From assembly GCA_905221605.1 (NCBI GenBank), contig CAJNDS010002183.1:538501-602500 (forward strand): a stretch of 64,000 nt of DNA, in the 5' to 3' direction. The DNA comes from Symbiodinium natans. Its lineage: Eukaryota; Sar; Dinophyceae; Suessiales; Symbiodiniaceae. Below, piece by piece: positions 9,738 through 21,200 of the stretch. Position 1 is the stretch's first letter, and each line of letters begins with the position of its first letter. The notes under the pieces are model-generated. The model worked only from the letters and a program-made list of their open reading frames with translations, searched no databases and was not told where the DNA came from. The position numbers and the translations under genes were made by a program.

Positions 9738-12682
9738 AGGGCGGCTTTCGGCTGCTCTTCACGTGGAGCACACCGGACGAAAGGAAGTTCCAGGCAGGGT
9801 TTTTTGTTTGGGCCTTTTTTGGTGTATGTTTAGGGTTGTTTTAGGGTTTTTGCAGGATTTGGGGGGTTTGAGGTTTAAACCCGAAACCCTGCTTTTTGTT
9901 TAGGGATTTGGTGGTTTGGGGGCTCATAAAACCCTAAACGCAGAACCCGAAAACCCAAAGTTTGGACGGCTTGGAGGATGCAGGGTTTAAGGTACCCAAT
10001 GTGTGATGATCTTCTGGAGGGCGGCTGAAGGTGTGTTAGGAATGTAAGGGTTTAGGGACTTAATCACCCTTCAGGGCTCCCTTGAAGATATACATTTTGG
10101 GTTTTGCAGGGTGTAGGGTTTAGGGTACAGGGTTTAGGGACCCCCGAAAGTACCTGAAAGGTACCCTTGGAGTACCCTCAGATCATATCGATCATAGTTA
10201 TGGAGTACTTTGGGGGCTTCAGGTCAGCTTAGGCAATTTGGGTTGAGGACAACCAACTGTATATTCATGGTACTCATATCTCCTAGCTAAACTTATAAGC
10301 CACTAAGTCCCTAGTAGCTTATAAGCAGGCTTAGACTTGGGGTTACAAGTACCCCTAAACCCTGAGCTCTACACCCTAAACTCCTAAACCCGAACGGCGC
10401 AGGTCAAGTTTAGGGACATGCTCACGCTCGAGCCGGAAGACTGCCGCATCCTTACTGCTGCTGAACGCTGCTTTGTGCACAGCGCTGGAGGGTTGAGGGT
10501 TGAGGGTTTAGGGTTTAGGGATAGGGTTTAGGGTTTAGGGTTTAGTGTTTACTGTTTAGGGTTTAGGGTCTAGGGTTTAGTTCTCGTTTAGGGTTTAGGG
10601 GGCAGGTGTAAGGGCTTAGGATTTTCCCGCCAAGGCTGCGAGCACCAGGTCGACATGGTGATCTCGGATGCCCAGTATCTCCCCTTGCGCAAGGCCTGGG
10701 GTTTAGGGTTTTAGGGTTTTAGGGTTTTAGGGTTTTAGGGTTTTAGGGTTTTAGGGTTTTAGGGTTTTAGGGTTTTAGGGTTTTAGGGTTTTAGGGTTTA
10801 TAGGGTTTAGTGTTTAGGGTTTTGGGTTTAACGTGCTGTTCAGAGATGGGGTTTCCGAAATTCGGGGTACCCCCCAACTTAGATCCCCAAATAGCAGGAT
10901 TTCCTTATCAGAAGGGCCTCTTTAAGGTACCCCATTTAATTTAGGAAACTCCCAAATGGGTGGCTTCCGAAATTGGGGGTGCCTTATTCGGGTCCTTATT
11001 ATCAGGGGATCCTACTTTTTTGGGGGGTCTAAAGTAGGGATCCCTAAATTTTCCGTAAACATCCACATCAAGCTTCGTGGTTCTTGGTAGTGAATGAGGG
11101 CACAAGGTCATGTAATTTATCCTCTTAAGGGGGAAACATGGGAGGACATGAGGTGCCTACTTGCCGCCTTCCCTTCTAAGAACCAGAAGGTTACGCCTGG
11201 CTGCCTCAGACTTGGCCTCTCCGCTTGAGGTCTTACTTGGAGGTTATATTATATATGTATAACCATATTAGGGCACTCAAGGAGTTATAAGCGGGTTATA
11301 AGTACAGTCATACTTGGTTCGTATAGAAGTACCAGGAACCTCCAAGTACCTAAAGCTTCGAAGGATAGACCGCCGCAGCTTTCTTTGTATGGGCGGCTAC
11401 TAAGCCTTCAACCCTCAACCCTCAACCCTAAACCCTAAGCCCTAAGCCCTAAACCCCGCACTTAAACCCTAAGCACCCTACACCCTAAACCCTAAACCCT
11501 AAACCCTAAACACCCCAGCCATCTTCTTCACCAGGCTGACCAGCCCGGCCCAGACCCGGCTCTTGTGCGGCCCTTGGCTTTTCACCTGAGTCAGGGTGGT
11601 TTTTGAAGGGGGAAGTCGGGTCTACAGTTTAGGGTTTAGGGTTTAGGGTTTAGGGTTCAGGGTTCAGGGTTTAGGGTTTAGGGTTTAGGGTTTAGGGTTT
11701 AGGGTTTAGGGTGCGTCGGGAATTAAGGTTGAGGGCGCTTCGTTTTCCACGGTTGAGGGCTCCAAGGGGGTGCTTTCTGTAGAACCCTGAACCCTAAACC
11801 CTAAACCCTAAACCCTAAACCCTAATGGATCCTGTAGGGGTTCAGGGGCCCCTGATTCTCAATCCGTCATCTTGGCAGCCCAGGGGTACACTTCTATTTT
11901 GCCCGTTTTGTTGGTTCTCGTTTCTCCCTCATGAAGCGTGTAGTTGCTTCAGAGGGGTTTTAGGATACCGACTGCAAGGGCTTCACTGGGGAGTAGGGCG
12001 GAATCAGGGTTCAGAGGTTTAGGAACTCCCTCAACCCCAAACCTCAAACACATCCTAAACCCTAAGCTCAAAATACCAAACTCAAAACTTAACTCCTAAA
12101 CCCTAAACCCTAAACCCTAAACCCTAAACCCTAAACCCTAAACCCTGTTTGGCTTAGGGTTCTGCACCTGCCTGCGAGGCAAAGGCTCAGAGCATCAACC
12201 CAGCTCTGGGCATCTGGGCACTTCTCTTCCAGCAGCTGCGGCTGGGCCTCCTGGGTCAGAGTTGGGTAGCATTTTAGATTTTTTACCGGGACTTAAACCC
12301 AATAAGGAGTCGGTTTAGGGTTTAGGGTTTAGGGTTTAGGGTTTAGGGTTTAGGGTTTAGGGTTTAGGGTTGAGTAATATTATCCCAACAATGAACTAGG
12401 CCTGTGCAACTTGCGAAACGGCGGCGTCATGATGTTCCGACTGAACTGCAAGGACTGCCATGTCTACAAAGCAATGAGGGCTTTGGCATACCAGGGTTTA
12501 GGGTTTTAGGGTTTAGGGTTTAGGGTTTAGGCTTTAGTTTAGTGCACGCAAATTGAAGCCCCAAAAAACCGAACCGCCAGGACGGCAACGTGGATTGGTA
12601 CTTCGACTCTGTTTGTCAAGTACTGGCCATGGTTGACCGGCTGTTCCGCTCTTGGTCTGCTGACCTGGCTGCTCTAAATTAG
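9738..12682 (+). CDS. Spliced gene, six C-terminal exons in phase, function unknown
   Basis: Exons 9738-9793, 10403-10483, 10649-10693, 11535-11595, 12400-about 12468 and 12581-12682. Boundaries keep one frame: GGFRLLFTWSTPDERKFQ, then VKFRDMLTLEPEDCRILTAA, VDMVISDAQYLPLRK, ADQPGPDPALVRPLAFHLSQ, LCNLRNGGVMMFRLNCKDC and DGNVDWYFDSVCQVL, ending at TAG 12680-12682. Donors would be GC at exons 1, 2, 3 and 5, and GT (GTGGTT) at exon 4. The exon 5 end could also be nine bases further on. Family not recognised. The protein is mixed polar and hydrophobic with no obvious membrane segment. The 5' end is upstream and not identified; exons at 7308-7815 are candidates. Introns carry TTTTAGGG, TTTAGGG and CCCTAAA arrays and one family B element. 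Confidence 0.6.
10695..10800 (+). repeat. TTTTAGGG array at the 5' end of an intron
   Basis: Twelve near-perfect octamers TTTTAGGG, the unit used as telomere by Chlamydomonas, immediately after the exon ending at 10693. Neighbouring arrays use TTTAGGG. Confidence 0.9.
10853..11045. mobile_element. Family F inverted-repeat element
   Basis: Imperfect palindromic segment with repeated TTCCGAAATTCGGGG, GGTACCCC and GGGATCC motifs in both orientations. Part of the same sequence recurs at about 44395-44465 (TTCCGAAAG, then TTATTGGGATCCTT and ATCAGGGGATCCTACT). It lies within the intron 10694-11534. No coding capacity. Confidence 0.5.
11234..11348. mobile_element. Family B inverted-repeat element
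   Basis: Left end TACTTGGAGGTTAT, right end GGAACCTCCAAGTA, with internal complementary TATAACC/GGTTATA blocks. Intronic, between exons ending 10693 and starting 11535. Confidence 0.75.
12314..12371 (+). repeat. TTTAGGG array
   Basis: Eight units, 30 bp upstream of the exon starting at 12400. Confidence 0.88.
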
Positions 12683-13031
12683 GGTCCTCTTTAAGGGGTT
12701 CCCTCCTGCACGGAAGTCTGAGAAAAGAATCCTAAATCCTAAACCCTACTATAGCCACAAGGGGGACTCTAATTTAACGCAGCCCTCAACTGACACACCT
12801 TGGCCCTTTTCAGGCTTGCAGGCGTTTGCTTTCATTCTGAGGTTTGACTCCATGATGCTCTTCAAGTCAGGGAAGTCCCATCAAAGTCGCAGCCTCAGCG
12901 CTACCATTTCTGGGCACCTGAGCCCTAAACCCTAAGCCCTTAGCCCTTAGCCCTAAACCCTAAACCCTAAACCCTGTAAACCTGAAACTTTGGCACGCCC
13001 GAGCATGCTTGTTTTTTTGTTTGTGGGCAAG

Positions 13032-13995
13032 GTGACGGTACTGCATACATCATCTGCAGAGGATTTTGCAGATGTGAGTGCCCCGCCTCCACTTCAGCTT
13101 TAGAATTGGGGAGGTGTAGGCTTTAGTCTTTTGGCTTCAGGCTTTAGGCTTGAGGCTTTAGGGTTTAGGGCTTAGGGCTGAAGCGCGCGAAATAGTCGCT
13201 CGATGTTGTTTCCAAGACAGGTAATACTAGGCCCTACACACCCGACACCCTGAACCTTGAAACCGAAACCCTACATCCTAAAACCCTAAAACCCTAAAGC
13301 CCCAAAACCCTAAAATCCTAGAGCCCCAAAAGCCAAAAACCCTAACACCCTAGCACGCTAAAACCCTAAAATCTGAACCCCACAGCAGGCTTGCTAGGAA
13401 AAGTTGGGCAAACCCTTTGCGAGGCACATGCCCGAGGTACGAAAGGCCCTTTGCTCACCCCAAGCTCTTCCTTGAACCCCGCGACCGTCCCTGCAAACTC
13501 GAAATTGGCTTTGATTCACAGACCCTAAGCCCTAAACCCTAAACCCTAAACCCTAAACCCTAAACCCTAAACCCTAAACCCCTAAACCCTAAACCCTAAA
13601 CCCTAAACCCTAAACCCCTAAACCCTAAACAAGTCGGGCCTACAGCGTCAAGCCCGAAGTCTCTCACCCTCAAACTCCCACACCCTAAGCACCTCCCAAA
13701 AACAATTTCTAAGTACCCCTAAGCGTCAAGGGTTTAGGGTTTAGGGTTTAGGGTCTTGAGGTTTGTAAGACAGCTTCGACGGAACCCCAAACCCTAAACC
13801 CCACAAACCCTAAACCCGCTGCACCCTAAACCCTAAACCCCAGAAACCCCCCAAACCCCAAACTCCAAACCCCAAACTCCAAACCCCAAACCCCAAACCC
13901 CAAACCCCAAACCCTAAACCCTAAACCCCCCGTTGTGACGCAGGTATGAGGCGATGCAGGGCGCGGAGCTGCTCCGGAAGTCGATCATGGTGTAG
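13032..13995 (+). CDS. RRM-like gene fragment, C-terminal part
   Basis: Exon 13032-13073 reads VTVLHTSSAEDFAD and ends at a consensus GTGAGT donor. Exon 13944-13995 reads YEAMQGAELLRKSIMV then TAG (13993-13995). The second piece fits the end of an RNA recognition motif (A-x2-A, then NGaelLgk-I-V in typical members) and the first fits the strand-helix part just before it. Splice phases do not join directly (0 against 2), so an exon in 13074-13943 is probably missing. The RNP2 half was not found; the weak exon-like island at 12781-12920 is unassigned. RNA binding is inferred only from this pattern. Confidence 0.4.
13527..13628 (-). repeat. CCCTAAA array
   Basis: About 14 units with two CCCCTAAA octamers. 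Confidence 0.9.
13845..13927 (-). repeat. CCCCAAA (TTTGGGG) array
   Basis: Heptamers CCCCAAA and AACTCCA variants running into CCCTAAA, just upstream of the acceptor of the exon at 13944. Confidence 0.8.
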
Positions 13996-14364
13996 CTCGG
14001 CCTCACCTGCTTTGAGGGTTTAGGGTTTGGGTTGTTACGGTTTAGGGTTTAGGGTTTAGGGTTTAGGTTGAGGGTTTAGGTTTAGGGTTCAGGTTTAGGG
14101 TTTAGGGTTTAGGGTTTAGGGTGTAGGTTTTAGGGCATCTCGCTTGCTTACTTGCATTCCTAGGTAGGCCCTTGGGATAGTATATAGTTTCCCCTATTCG
14201 GTTTAGGGTTCAGGGTTTCGGGTTTCGGGTTTCGGGTTTAGGGTGTGTTTTACATTTTCCCTTATTGGGTTGAAGGGCGTCATATGTGGGAATATGTTTA
14301 AGAGGGCTGCAAGGGCCATCCTAGATTCAAAGCCCTAAATGCTAAACCCAAAACCCTAAACCGC

Positions 14365-14545
14365 TTTGAAGGTAGCTTAGGCTTAAAACCTTCTCCCTAA
14401 TTTGTGCTTTAAGCCTTCTTAAGCTTAAACCCTACTTCCTAAGTTGTGCTTTAAGGTAACTTAAGCTTGCTCAAGAGGTTCTTGTGCTTCTGGTACCCCT
14501 AAACCCTGAACTGTTTTTGAGGTATCTTAAGCTTGTTTAAGACGT
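14365..14545. repeat. AAGCTTAA-rich degenerate repeat
   Basis: Several diverged copies of a unit around GCTTTAAGCCTTCTTAAGC, in both orientations, in an intergenic or intronic stretch without coding signal. Confidence 0.4.
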
Positions 14546-14875
14546 TCTGGTGTCCCCTCTGGGTCTAGTGCAGCTCTGAGAGTTATATAAACTTTCCCTT
14601 CCAGAGAGAGTCTTTGGGCGTTATATATGTAGGGCCGCAGGGTTTGGGGTTTAGGGTTTCAGGCTTTGGGGTTTCAGGATGTTAGGGTAAGGGTTTAGGA
14701 TTAATAGGGTGGGTTCAAGTAGTCAAAGAAGCTGCTGAAGCTGCTCTGCGAGGTCGAGATATGAGCCAGATGCCTGCGGCCCAGCTTCTCTTCGTTCATA
14801 CCCTAAACCCTAAACTCTAAACCCTAAACCCGAAACCCTAAACCCCTGCTGTTCGATGACTGCCATCTCCGCCAG

Positions 14876-15846
14876 AGGTCGTTACCTTGAGCGATGCGCC
14901 CATTTTCCGCCGGGTGACACCTTCTCGAGACGTGAGAGCGAGGCGGGCTGCGTCAGAGAATCTACCCCAAAAAGCCTAATACCCCTTAATTAAGGAATTT
15001 ACCTCAAGTCATATTCAGCATCACTATATAAAGTAAGTATATTCCTTAATTAAGGAGTATACCTCAAATCATCTTCAGGATCCCTATATACGTTAAGGTA
15101 TATTCCTTAACTAAGGCGTATCTGGCTCTCTGTGTCCCGATAGTACTTTGGAAGCAGGTACGCAAAACCACGCCGGCTGAGGGATGTCACGTGGAGTCTT
15201 CGGGGGGATGCCCTAAGCCCTAAACCCTAAACCCTAAACCCTAAACCCTAAACCCTAAGCCCTAAGCCCTAAACCCTAAACCCGAATCCTGGAACCCCAC
15301 TCGAAATGGAGCCTCCCGGCCAAAAGACTTCCTCGGCCTCTTTATGGATCTCTACAAATTGGTTCTTGTCAAGAAGTTAGGGCTCAAGGCAAGGTACCCT
15401 ACATCCCCCTCTTGCACTCTCTACGGGTGATTTTGGGAAGCTAAATCCCAAATTCCCTGCTGTAGCCTAGCTTCCGGTTTCCATAAGCCTCGGACCCTAA
15501 AGTGACAGGGTTGAAGCAAAAGGGTTCTGCGTTACGCTTTCGGGTCGCTTTAGGGTCGCACGTGCCTGACAAGGAGCAGCTGTAGACCAACACTTTTTTT
15601 TGCAGCTTCCTTTCCTAGACGGGCGAGGGTTTTAGAGTCGCAAACCACCACAAGAATGGGTTTGGTTTCCTAAGGTATGTGTTATGGGCCAAGTTTCGGG
15701 TGGTTTCGAGGCTTCTGGTTTAGGCCTCGGCTTCATAAGCACAACTTCCTGGCTGCAAAAGGACCAGAGAGGTCTTCGCCCTCGTCAACGATGCCATCAA
15801 CAGATACAAAGATCAAGCCAGCTTCAGCTGGGCGTCGACGGTGTGA
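14876..15846 (+). CDS. Spliced gene, C-terminal exons, function unknown
   Basis: Exon 14876-14931 reads VVTLSDAPIFRRVTPSRD and ends at GTGAGA. Exon 15158-about 15205 reads VRKTTPAEGCHVESSGGC in the following phase. Exon 15312-15393 reads SRPKDFLGLFMDLYKLVLVK and ends at GTACCC. Exon 15636-15664 could read VANHHKNGF. The terminal exon, starting at 15762 or 15768, reads EVFALVNDAINRYKDQASF and ends with TGA at 15844-15846. Phases are consistent for the first three exons, not for the last join, so that boundary is uncertain. The third exon looks like an amphipathic helix. Family unknown. A family E element occupies the intron between exons 1 and 2. Confidence 0.45.
14981..15123. mobile_element. 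Family E inverted-repeat element
   Basis: Repeated CCTTAATTAAGG cores with ACCTCAAGTCATATTCAG and TATATTCCTTAA on either side. A second copy with the same motifs is at 45271-45408. Intronic, non-coding. Confidence 0.65.
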
Positions 15847-15995
15847 GCCCCTGTTGTTTCAGCTTTCCGCTCATGGCAGGGGGAGTTTGGTATGGCCCTT
15901 TCTTTTTTTGTTGGGGGGGGGGGGGGGGGAGAGTAGACTACTCAAAAAAGAGCTAGACTCCCAAAGTCCGATTGGGACCGACAAGCCTGCACAAG

Positions 15996-16567
15996 GTGAA
16001 GGAATGGCGCTGTGCAAGATCCGTTCCATCGCTCCGGCGCACGGTCCGCAGCACTCTGAGCAAGGTGATGCCGTCTGCTGCGGGCAGGACTCCGTTCCAG
16101 TGCAGGGGCTGAATAGATTGATTCCAGATACGGTTTACAGTGACCCCCATAGAACCTAAACTGGCTTTGGGCCTTGAAACCCTAAACCCTAAACCCTAAA
16201 TCCTGGAAACTGCTTCTCTGCACTCCAAGCCCTCTAAACCACTTGCAAGGAGGGACGCCTCCGGGGGTATTTCATCATGATGGGTTTACATCAGAAGTTT
16301 GCCATAGGGCTGCTGGTCACTATGGAACTCTGAACCCCCAAGACCCAAATAGCGTGCAGGGTTTAGGGTTTTGGCTTTGAAGGTTGAGGGTAGACCGGGT
16401 TCCGAGTTCATGAACCCTAAACCCTAAACCCTAAACCCTAAACCCTAAACCCTAAACCCCTAATAACCCTAAACCCTAAACCTCGTAGGATAGCGGCCCA
16501 GCAGCTGGAGCGTGCCGCGGATGACGTAGCTGGCATTAGCAGGCTCGGGGTGCTCAGGAGGCGTTAG
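15996..16567 (+). CDS. Small spliced gene, partial, function unknown
   Basis: Exon 15996-16064 (after ACAAG) reads VKEWRCARSVPSLRRTVRST, 23 codons, and ends at GTGATG. Exon 16106-16132 reads GLNRLIPDT and ends at GTTTAC. Terminal exon 16489-16567 reads IAAQQLERAADDVAGISRLG and ends RRR-stop (TAG 16565-16567). The first two exons are both phase 0, but the intron between them would be only 41 nt. The last exon has one leading base, so its join to the second is not in phase. Arg-rich, with no recognisable family. Confidence 0.35.
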
Positions 16568-16949
16568 CCCTAGCCCCGAGCCCTAAACCCTAGACCCTAA
16601 ACTCTAAACCCTAAACCCTAAACCGCCCAATTAAACCCTCTAGCCCTTTGGGAGCACATGCATGGGCTATTCGCGTATGAGAAAGATGGAGAATGGGTTT
16701 TGGGGTTTGGGAGAGTCCTCATTGGAAAAAAGGGTTTGGAGCATCTTCGGCGCTTTCTGCAAGGTTTAGGGTTTAGGATGTAGGCTTGAGGGTTTCATGA
16801 GGATTGGGGTTTAGGGTTTAGGGAGTTTAGGGTCTACCTGAGTCGCCACTTGGGTTTCGGGGTGATCGGGTTCATGGGGTTTCGGGGGTTGGAATAAGGA
16901 GCTTTGACACTGCTGCCTTGCCTGTGAGACTGCAACAGCAGACAATCCA

Positions 16950-18043
16950 ATGGCTGATGCAGCTGCTGCCCGTGCTGTGGAAAGGAAACTGGACGAAGCG
17001 AAAGACTTTGACAGCCTGCGTGCCGAGCTGGCAGAAATGCCAGTGCCCCAGTATCAGAGCAGATGGCATAGTTGAGCTTAGCGATGAACAGAGCCCCAGG
17101 ATTCTCTAGGACCTTGCATGCGACCAGGTGCCAGCAGACAATAGACAGCTTGCGAGCGCGCGCAGCTGAAGTGCAGCACATCCTCAATACAGCGGAGGAC
17201 CTTGTTGTCGAACGGGCAGCATGTGTATCTGAGGTATATAAGGGGTCTAATATAAGGGGTAGCCCTAAACCCTAAACCCTAGACATGTAACTACCCTAAG
17301 AGTGTAGCCATGGCGATCATGAGCTCAGTTGACACACTACAGGATACGCACGTGGAGGAAGAGAACTTGGATGACCTTCGGACAGGCCCCAATCATGGGC
17401 CTTCGTTTGCACCCGAAACACCAAACAAACTCCTAAGTAGGAGCGTTTCATTGCTCTAGAACTCCCCAAAGCCACCTTGAAGCTGGATCAGCCCCCTCTT
17501 CTTGCCAGGGGTGCTTGACGATGGCTGGGCCAGAACAGCAGAGCCCGAAGCCGCGCCGAGCCCGTACTTGCATGTCACGGGACTTCTGCAAGGCGGGAAA
17601 AGGTTTCTTGTTAGCCCAGTGGTACCCTTTTGCTATAAAGTAACCCCCCCAAAAATGGGTACCCTTATTTTGATACAGTTACCGGGCTACCAAGGGTTTA
17701 GGGCTTACAGGCATAGGGCCTTGGATGAAACTGCTCAAGAGCCTCCGGTACCCATAATTCCTTTAAGGGAGTCTTCCTTGAAAATCACAGTTGAAGGAGG
17801 ATCCCTTAACTACTCGGAGTTTCAGGGTACTTATAATCCCAATTAATATAGCTGTACTTATAAGCCCCCCAAGTAGATGATAGGTAGACTTATAATCGGG
17901 GTCATAAGCACCCATGAACCTCCAAGTAGGGGGTGGTGGAGTCTCTAGGTTCGGGTATGAAAGAAGCTCCAGCAGCTTTTTCTGGGCAGATGTGTGGCTC
18001 CGCAGGTATTGAGGAATCCACGCTGCAGAGGCGCCGGGCTTAA
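16950..18043 (+). CDS. Complete six-exon gene for a small protein, function unknown
   Basis: Start ATG 16950 (context AATCCAATGG). Exons 16950-17050, 17110-17233, 17343-17385, 17509-17602, 17711-17747 and 17990-18043 join in phase throughout and end at TAA 18041-18043. Introns are 59, 109, 123, 108 and 242 nt. Donors are GTATCA, GTATAT, GC, GTTTCT and GTACCC. The N-terminus (MADAAAARAVERKLDEAKDF) and exon 2 (CQQTIDSLRARAAEVQHIL) are helical and charged and suggest a coiled coil. The middle (VLDDGWARTAEPEAAPSPY) is acidic and Pro-rich. The C-terminus is basic (LQRRRA). About 150 residues in all. I do not recognise a family. Introns 4 and 5 each carry an inverted-repeat element. Confidence 0.55.
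17622..17702. mobile_element. Family G inverted-repeat element forming most of an intron
   Basis: CCAGTGGTACCCTTTTGCTATAAAG on the left and GTTACCGGGCTACCAAGG on the right, with CCCCCAAAAATGGGTACCCTT inside. A related copy is at about 53660-53760. It lies in the 108-nt intron 17603-17710. Confidence 0.5.
17827..17928. mobile_element. Family B inverted-repeat element
   Basis: Diverged left end GGTACTTATAATCCC, clean right end CATGAACCTCCAAGTA. Inside the intron 17748-17989. Confidence 0.65.
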
Positions 18044-18209
18044 ACCTTCATAGACACAGCGCTAATACTTGGTACTAGGGGTAGTTGTATACATATATAC
18101 ATATATAGATGTAGATATTTTGCCAAGAGATGAAGTAGAGCAATACTAGCGAATTGCTTACTTAGCCAAAAGTTGAACTTTAATCCTTTTGGGTTTCCTT
18201 GTTTTGCAG

Positions 18210-21200
18210 GAATAAGGTTGAACCCTTTTCTCCCTTGGCTATTGGAGAAGTAAGATTGCGAGGAGAGGTGCCAGAATGGGCTAGTATGCCCTCTATTCCC
18301 TTAAAAGGCCCTTTGTAGGGTTCATTATGGGGATTTTAAGGCCTAAACCCTAAACCCTAAACCCTAAACCCTAAACCCTAAACCCTAAACCCTAAACCCT
18401 AGGGTTCATTATGGGGATTTTAAGGCCAAATAGCCCATCCTGGTGTGGGAAGCTCGGCTGCCTTGCATGCAGTCGGAAGGTGCTTTGGCAGAGCAGGCAA
18501 GGTGGAGGAGATACGCTTCCTTCCACAGGACAAACCGTAAACCCTAAACCCTAAACCCTAAACCCTAAACCCTAAACCCTACACCACAAGAGCAGGTTGG
18601 CTCCTTACAAAGCCCCCTCTGAATTGTCTTATAACCCTCGGAAGATGTTCTAAACCCTAAACCCTAAACCCTAAACCCTAAACCCTAAACCCTAAACTCT
18701 AAACCCTAAACCCTAAACCCTGAGCTGAACATTGCTAGTCCTTCATCGTTTCTCCCCAGTGGCTATCAGGATCAAGCTATGGCATCGCGGTGCTCCGCCT
18801 TGGTCCGCATGTCAAGTTGTGATGAGGCAGAGGGGTACACTTGCAACCTCAAACCCTACTTGGAGGTTCATGGTACTTTGTTTTAAGAATTATAGGGTTT
18901 AAGGTTTAGGGATACCCTACTTGGAGGTTCATGGTGCTTGTTAAGCCAATAAGACCTGTACTTATAACCCACTTAAGAAGCCCCTTAAGTGCCCTAGACA
19001 TGGTGGTAATTGAGTTAGAAGTACAGTTTATTGTTGGGTTAATAAGTAGCATGAACCTCCAAGTACACACCGGTTGTCACACACCTGAAGGAGAAGTTGC
19101 TTCGGGAGGAGGGGGGGGGGGGGGTGCGTCATGGGGCACTGTTGCTTGAGGGCCCTAAACCCTAAACCCCAAACCCTAAAATATGTTGTTGTCGTGCTTT
19201 GGGAGACATGGCCTGGTGCCACAGTTTCGTGAACCCTAATTGCTCTTGCTCAAGATGTCGCTAGACCTGGTTCAGGCCAAAGTGGCCCGAGAGAAGCTGG
19301 ATGGCATCATTCCAGAAGGCACCGGTTTCGAGATGGAGCGCTACTTGGCAAAATTAGGCACTTATACGACCTATATGCATAAGTCGTAGTAAGAGACTAC
19401 TACAGGGATTCGGCTGACGCGACATCCATGCTCCCATACTTGTGTACATGTACATCTGCGTCTGCATTCGATCCTTGTTCGTCCATGTGTCTCTGTAGAT
19501 TCTTGTTTCTTTCTCGGTATCTACGATGTACAGCTATGGAACTCTGTCTTTATCAATATCTACATATATATATATATCTCTCTCTCTAATATGTATATGT
19601 AGATGTATGTGTATATGCCTATATACTCATTCGAGTGGCAGGGGGAAATGGGGCTTCCAAGGCCTCTCGCAGCTAGCAGCATGAGTGCCCTAAACCCTAA
19701 ACCCTAAACCCTAAACCCTAAACCCTAAACCCTAAACCCTAACCCCTAGGCCCTAAACCCTAAACCCTAAACCCTAAACCCTAAACCCTTGCCTTACGCC
19801 CTTGCAAGGAAACTTGATGATCACCTTCCAGGTCGCCCGCATCGATGGCCCAAAGGGGGTTTGGGGTTTTAAGGTTTAGGGTTTAGGGTTTAGGGTTTAG
19901 GGTTTTAAGGTTCTTGGGCATAGGTTGCTGTGCTGGTGTCGCATGAGAGGCATGCGCACAAAACCCGAAATCCCATTCAAAGAGTTTAGGAACCCTGCGC
20001 CCTGGAACCCCTGAACCCTAAACCCTAAACCCCCTGTATAAGGAACCCGGAAACCCGACAAAAACAACCCTAAACCCTAAACCCTAAACCCTGCACCTTA
20101 CACCCGAACCCCCCCCCCCCCCCCCCCTCGAAAGCCCCCTTAAGCCCGCTTGAGGTGAAGAACGGCATACAAGTTTGCGACCACCTCTTCGTTAGAGGCA
20201 TTCCTTCGGCCGTGCAGAAGCATCAGGCGGGCAAAGTCGGACCGTCCGCTTAGAGGCACGTTTAGGGTTCAGGGGTTAGGGTTTATAGTTTAGGGTTTAG
20301 GGTTTAGGGTTTAGGGTTTCGGGTTTAGGGTTTAGGGTTTAGAACATCTTCCGAGGGTTATAAGACAATTCAGAGGGGGCTTTGTAAGGAGCCAACCTGC
20401 TCTTGTGGTTTAGGGTTTAGGGTTTAGGGTTTAGGGTTTAGGGTTTAGGGTTTAGGGTTTAGGGTTTAGGGTTTAGGGTTTAGGGTTTAGGGTTTAGGGC
20501 TGTCAGTGCCAGCCCCCGCTCCCCCCGAACTTCGGCTCCTCGACCCCGACCAGCCCCAAACAGGCGCATTCCACTTTAAAAAAAGGAATTGGGTTTAGGG
20601 TTTAGGGTTTAGGGTTTAGGGTTTAGGGTTTAGGGTTAAGACAGCCCCAAACTTGGGTTTGAGGGTTTTCGGGTTTTAGGGCTTTAGGGTTTTAGAATTT
20701 TAAGGCTTTGGGGTTTGGGGTTTAGGGTTTTAGGGTGGTAGGGTGTTAGGGTTTTAGAGCTTAGGGTCAAGGGCCTAGGGCTTAGGACTTCATCGTTGGC
20801 CCTTTGACCGCCCGCAGGTCGCATCTCTCTTCAATCGCTATGGACAGGTACTGTGGTCAAGTCACTTGAATGAAATTTTGCCGGGGAACCGCGAAGGTCC
20901 CCAAACACCCTGAATGTAGAACTTTAGAGTTTAGGGATTGGGATGTTCCCCCTACTAACAGTCCTTAACAGGGATTCTAATAGGCGGTACTGTAGTTCCT
21001 AATCGGGACTGTTAGTATAAGGGGGAACATCCTAAACCCTAAACCCTAAACCCTAAACCTTAAACCCATAGATCCTACACCTATGGTCGTCCGTCCAAGT
21101 TTCCTGCCTGCCAAGGCATCCTGCCGCCACGCATGGACGAGCAGGCACCGGCTCCCTTAGGGTGGGTGCCTGGATGCCTAAACCCTAGACCCTAAACCTG

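Noticed and set aside
15677-16159. 160-residue plus-strand ORF
   Set aside because: It crosses an 18-base poly-G run and overlaps, in other frames, two better exon candidates (EVFALVNDAINRYKDQASF and VKEWRCARSVPSLRRTVRST) with more natural composition.
17300-17320. GTAGCCATGG as a start of a dinoflagellate spliced-leader gene
   Set aside because: Only the first bases match the known leader; the rest (TTTTGGCTCAAG) is absent.
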